A program made the position numbers and the translations under genes. Source: Betaproteobacteria bacterium (GTDB taxonomy: Bacteria; Pseudomonadota; Gammaproteobacteria; Burkholderiales; SG8-39). From it: a DNA stretch of 40,070 bases. Location: positions 1 to 40,070 of the forward strand of contig JACPRN010000048.1 of assembly GCA_016189945.1 (NCBI GenBank), given 5' to 3'. The notes under the pieces were generated by a model. It saw only the letters and a program-made list of their open reading frames with translations, was not told the DNA's origin and did no database searches. Shown here in pieces: positions 1-9,019 of the stretch; position 1 is the stretch's first letter; each line of letters begins with the position of its first letter.

Positions 1-637
<637 letters not shown>

Positions 638-650
638 CAAGGACACTGGA

Positions 651-1781
651 ATGGACTTCTCTCTCGCAGAGGAACAAAGACTGCTGCAGGAATCGCTCGC
701 GCGCTTTGCGCAGAAGGAATACACCTTCGAAAAACGGCGCGCCATCCAGGCGCTCGCCGAAGGCTATTCGCGCGAGGCATGGTCGACCCTTGCCGACATG
801 GGCGTTCTCGGCCTGCCGTTTCCGGAGCACTACGGGGGTTTTGGCGGCGGACCGGTCGAAACCATGATCGTGATGAACGCGGTAGGTAGCGCCCTGATGG
901 TCGAACCGTATGTGGCGACCGTGGTGCTGGGCGGGGGGCTGGTGGCGCGGCTCGGAGATGAAGCGCAAAAGCAGATGCTCTCCGCGGTGACCGAGGGAAA
1001 GCTCTTGCTTGCCCTTGCGCACGACGAACCGGGCTCGCGCTGGTCGCTCGCCGATGTCAAGACGCGCGCAGTGAGACGGGGGAGCCGCTGGCGACTGGAG
1101 GGCCGCAAGGCGGTGGTGCTGCACGGCGCGCAAGCAGACCGGCTGCTCGTCTCCGCGCGTACTGCAGGTGAGCCGGGCGATGAAAAGGGCGTGAGCCTGT
1201 TCATCGTCGACAAGGGCGCCAAGGGGCTCTCGGTTCGCGATTACCGCACCATCGACGGCCTGCGCGCCGCCGATGTGACGCTGGATGGCGTGGAGCTGGA
1301 GGCGGGTGCGCTGCTTGGCGCCGAAGGAACAGCCTATGGCGCCTTGGAATGGGCGATGGATCAGGGCGCCGCGGCGCTCTGCGCCGAGGCGGTAGGCGCG
1401 ATGGAGGCTCTGAACGCGCAGACGCTCGATTACGTGAAACAGCGCCAGCAGTTCGGCCAGCCGATCGGGCGCTTTCAGGTCAACCAGCACAAAGCGGCCG
1501 ACATGTTCATCCAGACCGAGCTTTCCAAGTCGATGGCCTATCTGGCGGCGATGCGCGCGGGCTCGAAAGACGCCGCCGAGCGCGCCCATGCCGTGTCGGC
1601 GGCGAAAGTGCACATCGGCAAGTCGGGGCGCTTTGTCGCCGAGACCGCGATCCAACTGCACGGCGGCATGGGCATGAGCGACGAGCTGGCCGCAAGCCAC
1701 TACGCCAAGCGCCTGGTGATGATCGACTTCTGGCTCGGCGACAGCGAGCATCACGTGGATCGCTTTATCGCCAAAGGCTGA
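651..1781 (+). CDS. Acyl-CoA dehydrogenase family protein (second of a pair)
   Basis: This 376-residue protein starts at the ATG at 651 (MDFSLAEEQRLLQE), the usual N-terminus of the family; the frame is open further upstream but that part has no family resemblance. The N-terminal helical domain (about 1-115), the middle beta domain (about 120-215) and the C-terminal helical domain with QRQQFGQPIGRFQVNQHK and the late QLHGGMGMSDE motif are all present. FAD is the expected cofactor and ETF the electron acceptor. The gene follows the previous acyl-CoA dehydrogenase closely and is followed after 2 bases by a reductase, so the three are probably co-transcribed. Paired acyl-CoA dehydrogenases of this kind can form heteromeric enzymes; that is inference here. 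Confidence 0.93.
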   Translation: MDFSLAEEQRLLQESLARFAQKEYTFEKRRAIQALAEGYSREAWSTLADMGVLGLPFPEHYGGFGGGPVETMIVMNAVGSALMVEPYVATVVLGGGLVARLGDEAQKQMLSAVTEGKLLLALAHDEPGSRWSLADVKTRAVRRGSRWRLEGRKAVVLHGAQADRLLVSARTAGEPGDEKGVSLFIVDKGAKGLSVRDYRTIDGLRAADVTLDGVELEAGALLGAEGTAYGALEWAMDQGAAALCAEAVGAMEALNAQTLDYVKQRQQFGQPIGRFQVNQHKAADMFIQTELSKSMAYLAAMRAGSKDAAERAHAVSAAKVHIGKSGRFVAETAIQLHGGMGMSDELAASHYAKRLVMIDFWLGDSEHHVDRFIAKG

Positions 1782-1783
1782 TC

Positions 1784-2782
1784 GTGCCGGCGAACCGCCA
1801 GGTGCTGTTCGCAAGCCGCCCCAGGGGATGGGTGAGCGAGGATAACTTTCGCCTCGTCGAGTCTCCGCTGCCTGTGGCCGCGGAAGGCCAGGTGCTGGTG
1901 CGCAATCACTGGCTGTCTCTCGACCCGTACATGCGCGGGCGGATGGACGCGGGCAAGAGCTACGCCAAGGGGGCGGAGCTGGGCCAAGTGATGGTGGGCG
2001 GCACCGCCGGCGAGGTGCTCGAATCCAAGTCGCCGAAGTTCAAGACGGGCGACATGGTCGCGGGGGCGCTCGGCTGGCAGGAGTACGGTGCAGCCGAGGC
2101 GGCGGCCCTGACGCGGATAGACACTTCGCTCGCCCCGGCTTCGTATTATCTCGGCATCCTCGGCATGCCCGGGGTGACCGCCTGGATGGGGTTGCTCGAG
2201 ATTGCGCAGCCGAAGGAGGGCGAGACCGTCGTCGTATCCGCCGCCGCCGGCGCCGTGGGCGGCGCTGCCGGACAGATCGCGAGAATCAAAGGTTGCCGCG
2301 CAGTCGGAATCGCCGGCGGCAAGGCGAAGTGTGACTATGTTACCGGCGAACTGGGGTTTGACGCCTGCGTCGACTACAAGGCCGGGCGGCTCCAGGCCGA
2401 TCTGCAGGCGGCGGCCCCCAACGGCATCGACGTGTGCTTCGAGAACGTCGGCGGCGAACTCTTCGACACCGTGCTCGCCCGCATGAACCCGTTTTCGCGC
2501 ATCGCGCTCTGCGGCCTGGTGTCGCAATACAACCTCACCAGGCCTTACGCGCTGAAGAATTTGCGCTCGGTCCTGGTGAACCGCATCCGCATGCAGGGGT
2601 TCATTGTCGCCGACCGCTTCGATTCTTGGCCGCGCGCGAAGGCGGAGCTGGCCGAATGGCTCAAGGCGGGAAAGCTCAAGTGCCGCGAATCGATCGCGCA
2701 GGGGCTTGAGAATGCGCCACGCGCGTTCATCGGCATGTTGAAGGGAGAAAACTTGGGCAAGCAGTTGGTGAAGCTGGTGTAG
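1784..2782 (+). CDS. Zinc-independent medium-chain NADP-dependent oxidoreductase (CurA/PTGR-like)
   Basis: This 332-residue protein is read from the GTG at 1784, two bases after the previous stop; the frame is open far upstream only because it overlaps the acyl-CoA dehydrogenase in another frame. It belongs to the medium-chain dehydrogenase/reductase family of the leukotriene B4 12-hydroxydehydrogenase / prostaglandin reductase type: DPYMRGRM near the N-terminus, GMPGVTAWMGL, and the nucleotide-binding motif AAAGAVGGAAGQIA. These enzymes reduce activated C=C bonds of enones or enals with NADPH in the cytoplasm. No structural zinc-binding cysteine cluster is visible. The tight spacing says it is translated with the acyl-CoA dehydrogenases, perhaps reducing an alpha,beta-unsaturated intermediate. 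The GTG start is a choice based on length and family N-terminus. Confidence 0.88.
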   Translation: MPANRQVLFASRPRGWVSEDNFRLVESPLPVAAEGQVLVRNHWLSLDPYMRGRMDAGKSYAKGAELGQVMVGGTAGEVLESKSPKFKTGDMVAGALGWQEYGAAEAAALTRIDTSLAPASYYLGILGMPGVTAWMGLLEIAQPKEGETVVVSAAAGAVGGAAGQIARIKGCRAVGIAGGKAKCDYVTGELGFDACVDYKAGRLQADLQAAAPNGIDVCFENVGGELFDTVLARMNPFSRIALCGLVSQYNLTRPYALKNLRSVLVNRIRMQGFIVADRFDSWPRAKAELAEWLKAGKLKCRESIAQGLENAPRAFIGMLKGENLGKQLVKLV

Positions 2783-2852
2783 GCTGGGCTCGGAGCGACG
2801 ACTCTTCGCCCCAGCCCCCGCTTTCAAGTAACGGACTTCCGAGGAGGACGCT

Positions 2853-3317
2853 ATGGAAAGCAAGGACACGAGCGCCAAAGTCGATTTGTCGCGCGCCAAG
2901 TACGTGGGTTTCTGGAAGCGGGTGGGAGCTGCGATCATCGATATTCTGATCCTCATAGTCGTCACCTTTCCCCTGCTGTGGTGGATCTATGGCCCTGACT
3001 ATTTCACCACGCCGGGTATGTCCAAGGGTGTTGCGGACGTCATCATCAATTACGTATTGCCGGCGGTCGCGGTGATCCTGTTCTGGAGGTTTCGCGGGGC
3101 TACGCCGGGGAAAATGCTGATTTCGGCGCGCATTGTCGATGCCGCCTCGGGCGGCGCGCCTTCGACCAAGCAGTTGATCGGCCGCTATTTCGCCTACATC
3201 GTATCGTCGCTGCCTGCGGGCCTCGGCTTCCTGTGGATCGCGTTCGACAAGCGCAAGCAGAGCTGGCACGACAAGCTCGCCGGGACGGTGGTCGTCTACG
3301 ACAAGGATGACATTTGA
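2853..3317 (+). CDS. RDD family integral membrane protein
   Basis: This 154-residue protein is preceded by a strong ribosome site (GAGGAGG) and starts at the ATG at 2853. It has the RDD layout: GFWKRVGAAIIDILIL at the start of the first membrane helix (Arg and Asp of the name), a second hydrophobic segment around residues 65-80, and a C-terminal WHDKLAGTVVV motif carrying the second Asp. About three membrane segments are expected in the inner membrane. Some family members transport ions or compatible solutes, but most have no known function and none is assigned here. It stands 70 bases after the reductase gene and is followed by a hairpin with a T-tract, so it probably ends a transcript. Confidence 0.88.
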   Translation: MESKDTSAKVDLSRAKYVGFWKRVGAAIIDILILIVVTFPLLWWIYGPDYFTTPGMSKGVADVIINYVLPAVAVILFWRFRGATPGKMLISARIVDAASGGAPSTKQLIGRYFAYIVSSLPAGLGFLWIAFDKRKQSWHDKLAGTVVVYDKDDI

Positions 3318-3365
3318 GGGACCGGCGCGGGCGGGTCGGGCGCCGAATTAGAAGGCCCCAAGTCC

Positions 3366-3387
3366 AGCCGGCGCCGGCTCTTATTTT
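3366..3387 (+). terminator. Candidate intrinsic terminator after the RDD gene
   Basis: A perfect 14-base palindrome (AGCCGGCGCCGGCT, 3366-3379) can fold with a four-base GCGC loop and is followed by a T-rich stretch (3381-3387). It lies about 50 bases after the RDD stop codon. The stem is only 5 bp, so the strength is uncertain. Confidence 0.45.
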
Positions 3388-3474
3388 CAGCTATTCTATG
3401 CTGCTTGGCCTGGGTATTCTCTTGATCCATCGGCAGATCGAGCGCCGCATCGATGAGATTGGAAGGTTATAGCC

Positions 3475-3558
3475 ATGGACATACTTGTAGGGATCGTCAT
3501 GCTTGCCGTAGTGCTTCTTTTTGTCGGCATTGCATTAGACGCCGCTCGCCGCAAATAG
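3475..3558 (+). CDS. Possible single-helix membrane microprotein (27 aa)
   Basis: A short frame starts at the ATG at 3475, eight bases after a GGAAGG ribosome-site-like sequence, and ends at TAG 3556-3558. The product is about 20 hydrophobic residues (ILVGIVMLAVVLLFVGIAL) between a short acidic N-terminus and a basic DAARRK tail. That is what a small single-pass inner-membrane protein with a positive-inside C-terminus looks like. It lies alone between the RDD gene and the glutathione transferase gene. I recognise no family. Chance hydrophobic frames of this size do occur, so this is a candidate only. Confidence 0.4.
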   Translation: MDILVGIVMLAVVLLFVGIALDAARRK

Positions 3559-3708
3559 CCTTTTCCCGTCCCGCTCCCCAAACCGACGGCGGAAAGCGCG
3601 TGTCCTTGCTGAAAGATCGTGCCCGCCCCGGTTGGGCGCGAATGCTAACGAGCGAGGCGCTTCGCCGCGTATACTCGATCTTATCCCCACGCCAGAGGAG
3701 CACTCCGC

Positions 3709-4404
3709 ATGATTGACGTCTACACCTGGCCGACCCCGAACGGCCACAAGGTTCATATCATGCTGGAGGAAACCGGGCTCGCTTATCGCGTGCACCCGGT
3801 GGCGATCGACGCGGGCGAACAGTTCCGGCCCGAGTTCCTGAAGATCAGCCCCAACAACAAGATTCCTGCCATCGTCGACACCGAGGGGCCGGGCGGCGAG
3901 CCGATCTCGCTGTTCGAGTCGGGGGCGATCCTCATCTATCTCGCTGCCAAGACCGGCCGGTTTCTCCCTGAGGACCTGCGCGAGAAGTGGTCGGTGCTGC
4001 AGTGGCTGATGTTCCAGATGGGATCGATCGGGCCGATGCTCGGCCAGGCGCACCACTTCAACGGCTATGCGCAGGAGCGGATCGAATACGCGATTCGCCG
4101 CTACACCAACGAGGCGAACCGCCTCTACGGGGTGCTCGACCGGCGCCTGGCGCAAAGCGAGTACGTCGCCTGCGGGCAATACACCATCGCCGACATCGCC
4201 ATCATGCCCTGGCTGCGCTCCTACAAGCGCCAGGGCGTGGAGATGGGGGACTACCCGAACGTCAAGCGCTGGTTCGACGCCATCAACGAGCGTCCCGCGG
4301 TCGTTCGCGGCTTGGCCGTTCTCGCCGATCGGCGCCGCGAGGGGCCGATGAGCGCGCAGGCGCGCGAAAACCTCTTCGGCGCCACGCAGTACCAGAGGCA
4401 CTAG
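3709..4404 (+). CDS. yfcG: Glutathione S-transferase, YfcG/YghU-like (nu class)
   Basis: This 231-residue protein starts at ATG 3709 behind a GAGGAG ribosome site. The N-terminal thioredoxin-fold domain has the nu-class features TPNGHKVHIMLEE, FRPEFLKISPNNKIPAIVD and GEPISLFESGAILIYLA. The Thr-Pro-Asn segment takes the place of the catalytic residue of other GST classes. The C-terminal all-helical domain covers about 90-210. E. coli YfcG and YghU bind two glutathione molecules and act as disulfide-bond reductases and peroxidases in the cytoplasm; the same role is inferred here from similarity recalled by eye. The next gene starts 9 bases later, so the two are probably co-transcribed. Confidence 0.88.
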   Translation: MIDVYTWPTPNGHKVHIMLEETGLAYRVHPVAIDAGEQFRPEFLKISPNNKIPAIVDTEGPGGEPISLFESGAILIYLAAKTGRFLPEDLREKWSVLQWLMFQMGSIGPMLGQAHHFNGYAQERIEYAIRRYTNEANRLYGVLDRRLAQSEYVACGQYTIADIAIMPWLRSYKRQGVEMGDYPNVKRWFDAINERPAVVRGLAVLADRRREGPMSAQARENLFGATQYQRH

Positions 4405-4413
4405 AGTCCCGCC

Positions 4414-5145
4414 ATGACCAAGAATTCGAAAATTGCGCTGATTGCAGGCGTCGGCGAGGGCCTGGGCGGAGCGATCGCCAGGCGTTTCGCCCACGGCGGC
4501 TATGCCACCGCGCTCGTTGCGAGGAGCGCCGAGCGGCTCAAGCGAGTCGCCGACCAGATCGAAGGCTCCGGCGGACGCGGGGTGGCCTACGTCGCCGACC
4601 TGCGCGAAGAGTCCGCGGTGACCAAGCTCTTCGAAGATGTCGAAAAGGAGCTCGGGCCGATATCGATGGCGGTATTCAACGCCGCGGCCATCTACCGCGC
4701 CTCGATCCTCGATACGCCCGCCGACATGTTCGAGAAAGTGTGGCGCCTCACCTGCTATGCGGGGTTCCTGGTCGGCCGCGAAGCCGCGCGCCACATGGTG
4801 CCGCGCGGACACGGGACCCTCATTTTCACCGGCGCCACGGCGTCGCTTCGCGGCGGCGCCCAGTTCGCGGCCTTCGCCGCCGCCAAGGGGGGCCTGCGCC
4901 AGGTCGCGCAGAGCATGGCGCGGGAACTGGGGCCCAAGGGCATCCACGTCGCTTCGGTGATCATCGACGGCGTGATCGACAGCCCGCGCACGCACGAGCG
5001 CATGCCCGAGCGCATGGCGCAGTTGCCGCCCGCGGGGGCGCTCAAACCCGAGCACATCGCCGAGGCGTACTGGCAGTTGCACCAGCAGCCGCGCGACGCC
5101 TGGACCTTCGAGCTGGATCTGCGGCCGTGGGTGGAGAAGTTCTAG
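4414..5145 (+). CDS. SDR-family protein with Phe in place of the catalytic Tyr
   Basis: This 243-residue Rossmann-fold protein starts at ATG 4414. The cofactor motif is present in altered form (GVGEGLG, residues 12-18), and the family strand-helix pattern continues to SMARELGPKGIHVASVIIDG. The active-site YxxxK motif reads FAAAK (Phe154, Lys158), so the general-acid tyrosine is missing. Proteins of this subgroup may have a different catalytic set or may not be oxidoreductases at all. It lies 9 bases after the glutathione transferase gene and converges with the porin gene: the two stop codons are only 6 bases apart. Function unassigned beyond the fold. Confidence 0.85.
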   Translation: MTKNSKIALIAGVGEGLGGAIARRFAHGGYATALVARSAERLKRVADQIEGSGGRGVAYVADLREESAVTKLFEDVEKELGPISMAVFNAAAIYRASILDTPADMFEKVWRLTCYAGFLVGREAARHMVPRGHGTLIFTGATASLRGGAQFAAFAAAKGGLRQVAQSMARELGPKGIHVASVIIDGVIDSPRTHERMPERMAQLPPAGALKPEHIAEAYWQLHQQPRDAWTFELDLRPWVEKF

Positions 5146-5151
5146 TTCAAG

Positions 5152-6321
5152 TTAGAAGTTGTGCATCATGCCGATCGCCCAAACGCGTGGATCCGCGCCG
5201 GCGCCGATTGCCGCTGCGGCGCCGTAACTGGCATTGGCGGAGTAATCTGCGATCTGGTTGGCGCTGTTGGAAACCCTGTTGTAGGTCACGTACATGCCGG
5301 TTCGCTTCGACATCAGGTACTTGAGGCCCAGCATGTAGGCTTTCGCATCGGTGTTGTCACAGCCATTGGCCGTGCCGTTGAGTGCCGTGCAACCGCTCGC
5401 GCGGTTCAGCTTGCCGTACATTGCAAGCGCTTGAACGTTGCCGAATACGTGCTCCCAATTCAGCGTCCAGGCCGCCTGCTTGATGTTGTCGTTCAGCGCC
5501 GAGAACCCGGCCGCACCTGCCACACCCTCGTTCTTGAGCTGCGCCCAGATCACCGAAACCTGTGCTCCCGGCGCATACGGCCAGCCGACGCCCAGCTTGT
5601 TGCCGCTTAGCTTCAGGCGGTTGGCGCCGCCCGAGGCCGCTTGGTTGGAGGCGTAGTCCCACAGCAAATTCACCACGCCGCCGTAACGCAGCGTCGCGCC
5701 CCAGATCTTGGCATCGGTGTTGGCGCCGGCCACCGCGGCCTCCGAGTTGGGAGCATAGCTCAGCGTGGCGTTGAAACCACTGAAAGTCGGACTGTTGTAG
5801 GCCACCACGTTCGAGGTGCGTCCCGTCGGGCCCGCGACGCGGCCAAACGTTGCGGCCAGCGTCCACGGAATTTCGGTGTTCACGTAATTCGACCCACTCT
5901 GCGCCACCACGCCGTTCGTGTTCCAAATCGTCTGGCGACCGAAGCTGACGCGGCCCCAACCGCCTTGCAGGCCCACGTACGAATCGCGCGAAGCGAGAAA
6001 GCCGCTCGAGCCGTTCACCAAGCCGGCCTGGCCGAGATTGTTGCCCGCGTCCACGTTCACGCCCGACTCAATCTGGAACACTGCGCTCAAGCCGCTGCCG
6101 AGATTCTCGCTGCCGCGGAAGCCGAGGCGCGAACCGGAGTCAAAAATGCGGGTTCGGGACTTGAGATCGGCCGCCGCGCCGGCGGTCGAACCGGTCGCCG
6201 AATAATTGTCGAGACCGAGATTGGCGCGCCCATAGATCTGCACATTACTCGCTTGCGCGAACGCCGCCGCGGGCGCGGCCAGCGCACCGGCGACGACAAG
6301 TGCCATGACCTTCTTCTTCAT
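5152..6321 (-). CDS. Gram-negative trimeric general porin
   Basis: This 389-residue outer-membrane protein starts at the ATG at 6321 (MKKKVMALVVAGALAAPAAAFAQA, an obvious signal peptide cut after AQA), with AGGAAA about 7 bases upstream. A longer open frame exists upstream but adds only non-porin sequence. The mature protein begins SNVQIYGRANLGLD, has the LGFRGSENLGSGLSAVFQIE strand pair typical of betaproteobacterial porins, and ends in MMHNF with the C-terminal phenylalanine read by the BAM complex. It should form a 16-strand trimeric diffusion pore. It lies 95 bases after ftrD on the same strand; whether it is read from the iron operon or has its own promoter cannot be decided from sequence. 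Confidence 0.95.
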   Translation of the reverse strand: MKKKVMALVVAGALAAPAAAFAQASNVQIYGRANLGLDNYSATGSTAGAAADLKSRTRIFDSGSRLGFRGSENLGSGLSAVFQIESGVNVDAGNNLGQAGLVNGSSGFLASRDSYVGLQGGWGRVSFGRQTIWNTNGVVAQSGSNYVNTEIPWTLAATFGRVAGPTGRTSNVVAYNSPTFSGFNATLSYAPNSEAAVAGANTDAKIWGATLRYGGVVNLLWDYASNQAASGGANRLKLSGNKLGVGWPYAPGAQVSVIWAQLKNEGVAGAAGFSALNDNIKQAAWTLNWEHVFGNVQALAMYGKLNRASGCTALNGTANGCDNTDAKAYMLGLKYLMSKRTGMYVTYNRVSNSANQIADYSANASYGAAAAIGAGADPRVWAIGMMHNF

Positions 6322-6416
6322 CAAGAAATTTCCTGTAAAAAAATCCATTTTATGCGTCCTCTGCTTAACCCACTTGAAATTCAATAGAGCCACTTTAATG
6401 CTCCGGCTCTGGATGA

Positions 6417-7832
6417 TCACCAAAGGTAGAACATGAATACCCACGGCACCACGCCGCCCGCCACCGCTACCGCATAGGCGAGCGAGGCCGCAATCCGGCG
6501 AGATCGAACTGCTGCCGAGCGGGCGATGAGTTCTCTGCCCAGCCATAGGGCGGCGATAGCGCCGATCGCAAGCAGGGCGCCGCGCAAGAACGGCAGGCCG
6601 GGGATGCGCACGCCTTCGCCTGCGAGCACCGTGACGCTGAGCGCGGAGAGTCCGAGGAAAACGCCAATGCCCGCTTGCGGAACCAATCCGTGCGCAAGGC
6701 GATAATGATCACCGGGGGAGCGCAGCAGCGCCGCGCTAACGCGCAACCACAGCCACATCCAGCCGCCTACGACGAGCGACGTTGCACCGATGTAGCCAAG
6801 CACCATGGCGCCATCGAGCCAGGTGAAAACATCGTTCACCTCCGGATAGTGCGTCAGCACCCACCAGGGAATGTCGTCTGAAAGCGGACCGTAGATATTG
6901 TTGGCGACCAGCCATTCGGCGATCGCCATCTTCGCTTTCACCAGCCACGGCGATGCGGTCCACTGCAGCGCGCCGTTGGCGATGCCGATCAGGCCGAACA
7001 GAAGCAAGCGGACTTCCCACGGATTGGTGTCGCTGCGGGTGAGCGAGACGATTTCGCTCCCCGGTGCGCGGCCGGCGAGAGAAATCGCGTTGCGGTAACC
7101 GGAGCAACGGGCGCACATGTGGCAGCGAACGTTGCTGTTCACCAGGCGCAGATTGAGCATCGGCGCGCAGTCGACCGGTTCGGCGCGCGCGGCGGGTTCG
7201 GCCTTGAATCGGTTCCAGGCGAGCTCATCGGTCCGGAAGTGCAGGGGCGCGAAGCGCGCGAGCAGGCCGAAGATCCCGTTCGCGGGGCAAAGGTAGCGGC
7301 ACCAGACGCGCTTGCCCTTGCCCCAGATCAGTCCGACCATCATCGCGACCACACACGACCCGCCTAGGATCAGGAGCCACGCCTTGGGATACTCGTAGAC
7401 CGTGACCAATTGGCCGTAGACGGTGATGCAGACGAAAACAAAAAATGGCCAGCCGCTCCACCGGAGCCAGCGCGGGGGGGTGCGCCCCAGCCCGATGCGG
7501 CTCGCCTGCTCGCTCAAGAAACCTTCCGGGCACATCCAGCCGCACCACACGCGCCCGACCAACATCATGCTCAGCATCACGAACGGCCACCAGATGCCCC
7601 AGAAGACGAACTGCGCAAACAGCGTCAGATTGTTCAGCAGCGTTGCGCCCTGTTGAGGCAACGGCAGGAAGGCGGGGACGAGGGCGAGCACGAGATAAAA
7701 CAGGAGTATCGCCCATTGGACGGCGAAAATCAGGTACCGATGGGCTCTCAGCCACTCCCCGAGCCTTGAGAGCCGCGAGGGCTTGCGCGCGGCGAGAAAC
7801 GGGAGAGCGGCGGCCAAGTCCGTTGAGTTCAT
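6417..7832 (-). CDS. ftrD: FtrD-like membrane polyferredoxin (NapH/RdxA-type 4Fe-4S protein)
   Basis: This 471-residue inner-membrane protein has several hydrophobic segments and cysteine clusters of the NapH/CcoG type: VWCGWMCPEG, VWCRYLCPANG and CHMCARCSGY. In Bordetella and Brucella the FtrABCD system uses such a polyferredoxin to supply or remove electrons during iron import through the FTR1 permease. The ATG at 7832 overlaps the ftrC stop codon (ATGA), so translation is coupled. The C-terminal half continues with further membrane helices after the cluster domains. The gene order ftrA-porin-ftrB-ftrC-ftrD supports the name. The electron donor and acceptor are not encoded nearby. Confidence 0.85.
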   Translation of the reverse strand: MNSTDLAAALPFLAARKPSRLSRLGEWLRAHRYLIFAVQWAILLFYLVLALVPAFLPLPQQGATLLNNLTLFAQFVFWGIWWPFVMLSMMLVGRVWCGWMCPEGFLSEQASRIGLGRTPPRWLRWSGWPFFVFVCITVYGQLVTVYEYPKAWLLILGGSCVVAMMVGLIWGKGKRVWCRYLCPANGIFGLLARFAPLHFRTDELAWNRFKAEPAARAEPVDCAPMLNLRLVNSNVRCHMCARCSGYRNAISLAGRAPGSEIVSLTRSDTNPWEVRLLLFGLIGIANGALQWTASPWLVKAKMAIAEWLVANNIYGPLSDDIPWWVLTHYPEVNDVFTWLDGAMVLGYIGATSLVVGGWMWLWLRVSAALLRSPGDHYRLAHGLVPQAGIGVFLGLSALSVTVLAGEGVRIPGLPFLRGALLAIGAIAALWLGRELIARSAAVRSRRIAASLAYAVAVAGGVVPWVFMFYLW

Positions 7833-8650
7833 TTGTCAGCTCCTTTTGCGGCATGCCGCAGCCACCACAGCGCCACCGCCCAATAGATCAAGAATGCGAG
7901 TACGACGACACCCGCCGGCCGCGCCCGATAGCCCGTGAAGGCGCTCACCAATCCGCCCGCAGTACCCGCGTCGTCGAACACCGCGGAGACGTCAAAGAGC
8001 GGCTCGCCAAGGGCTGGCAACCAGTCCAGCGCGAGCAAGCGCTCGATTCCGGTCACCACCAGCGCCCCGGCAAGCAGGAGCAGCAGCGCACTCGAGGCGC
8101 GGAAAAACAGCCTTGCCGGAACCCAGCGGCTGCCGCGAACGAGCAGCGCCCCGGTGGCTAGCGCAAGCAGAAAGCCCAGAGCCGAGCCGAGTGCCATGTC
8201 GAGGAGCTCGCCGCCGCGGCGCTCGGCAGCGATTCCGTAGAGGAAGAGCACCGCCTCCGCGCCTTCGCGCCCGATGGCAAGCGCGGCGAGGAGCGCGCAG
8301 GACCAGCCGCCGGCGCGTTCTGCCGCGCGGGTCATGCTGATTTCCAATTCACGGCGCAGATGGCGTCCATGCGAGTTCATCCAAGCGACCATTTGCGCGA
8401 TCAGCGCCGCAGCGGCGAACAGCACGGCAATTTGAAACGCGTCGAGCGCCTGGCCCGCGAGCTGGCTCTGCAATCCCAGCATCAGCGCGCCGAGGGCGAG
8501 CGCGAGCAAGACTCCGGCGGCGGTGCCGAAAAGGAGATGGCGCAGTCCTACGCCGGAGCCCGAGCTGCGGCGAATCCACGCGTACAGGATGCCGATCACC
8601 AGAATCGCCTCGACGCTTTCGCGCCAGACGACAAACATCGCGTTGCTCAT
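7829..8650 (-). CDS. ftrC: FTR1-family iron permease (FtrC)
   Basis: This 273-residue polytopic inner-membrane protein starts at ATG 8650, 7 bases after a GAGGAG site; an upstream extension of the frame is not family-like. It carries the two signature iron-binding motifs of FTR1/EfeU permeases, RESVE (residues 10-14, first helix) and REGAE (128-132, fourth helix), within about seven hydrophobic segments. FTR1 proteins import iron coupled to an oxidation or electron-transfer step. Here the partners are the P19-like FtrA, the cupredoxin FtrB and the polyferredoxin FtrD. It is 10 bases after ftrB and overlaps ftrD by 4 bases. Confidence 0.93.
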   Translation of the reverse strand: MSNAMFVVWRESVEAILVIGILYAWIRRSSGSGVGLRHLLFGTAAGVLLALALGALMLGLQSQLAGQALDAFQIAVLFAAAALIAQMVAWMNSHGRHLRRELEISMTRAAERAGGWSCALLAALAIGREGAEAVLFLYGIAAERRGGELLDMALGSALGFLLALATGALLVRGSRWVPARLFFRASSALLLLLAGALVVTGIERLLALDWLPALGEPLFDVSAVFDDAGTAGGLVSAFTGYRARPAGVVVLAFLIYWAVALWWLRHAAKGADK

Positions 8651-8660
8651 CGTTCGCTCC

Positions 8661-9005
8661 TCATTTGGCCACGATACGGCCGTGGGCGGTCTTGGGATGG
8701 AACTCGCCGACAAATGGATAGGTACCCGGCTTGAGCGGCGCGAACACGAGCACGCGGCTCACCCCGGGCGCGAGCACCAGCTCCTTGCGCAACTCCTTGG
8801 TCTCGAACTCTTCGGGTCCCGCGTTTTGGTTGGTGATTTCCAGGCGAAAGCGTGTGTTGGCCGGGACCTCGACCGTTTCCGGAAACCATTTGCCCTCGCG
8901 CGCGACGAGCTTGAACGTCGGAACGTCCTCGGGCCATGCGACGGGACTCGCGAGCGCGAAAAGCGCCATCGAGCAGCAGCACGCAAGCACGCGGATCAAC
9001 GCCAT
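8661..9005 (-). CDS. ftrB: FtrB-like periplasmic cupredoxin-domain protein
   Basis: This 114-residue protein starts at ATG 9005, which has a GGGGAG ribosome site; a GTG at 9023 is in frame but overlaps the preceding stop. The N-terminus MALIRVLACCCSMALFALASPVAWP is a signal sequence, followed by one cupredoxin-like domain (FKLVAREGKWFPETVEVPA, then GTYPFVGEFHPKTAHG). The usual Cys-x-His copper ligand loop of blue copper proteins is replaced by EFHPKTAHG, as in EfeO/FtrB-type domains. The likely role is binding or oxidising iron in the periplasm for FtrC. It lies between the OprB-like porin (14 bases) and ftrC (10 bases). Confidence 0.85.
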   Translation of the reverse strand: MALIRVLACCCSMALFALASPVAWPEDVPTFKLVAREGKWFPETVEVPANTRFRLEITNQNAGPEEFETKELRKELVLAPGVSRVLVFAPLKPGTYPFVGEFHPKTAHGRIVAK

Positions 9006-9019
9006 GTCGTCTCCCCGGT

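Noticed and set aside
3398..3472. A 24-residue frame just before the candidate microprotein
   Set aside because: No ribosome site, and its start follows directly on the T-rich terminator tail; too little evidence.
3535..5082. A 515-codon - strand frame opposite the GST and SDR genes
   Set aside because: Antisense to two clear genes, no motif or signal peptide.
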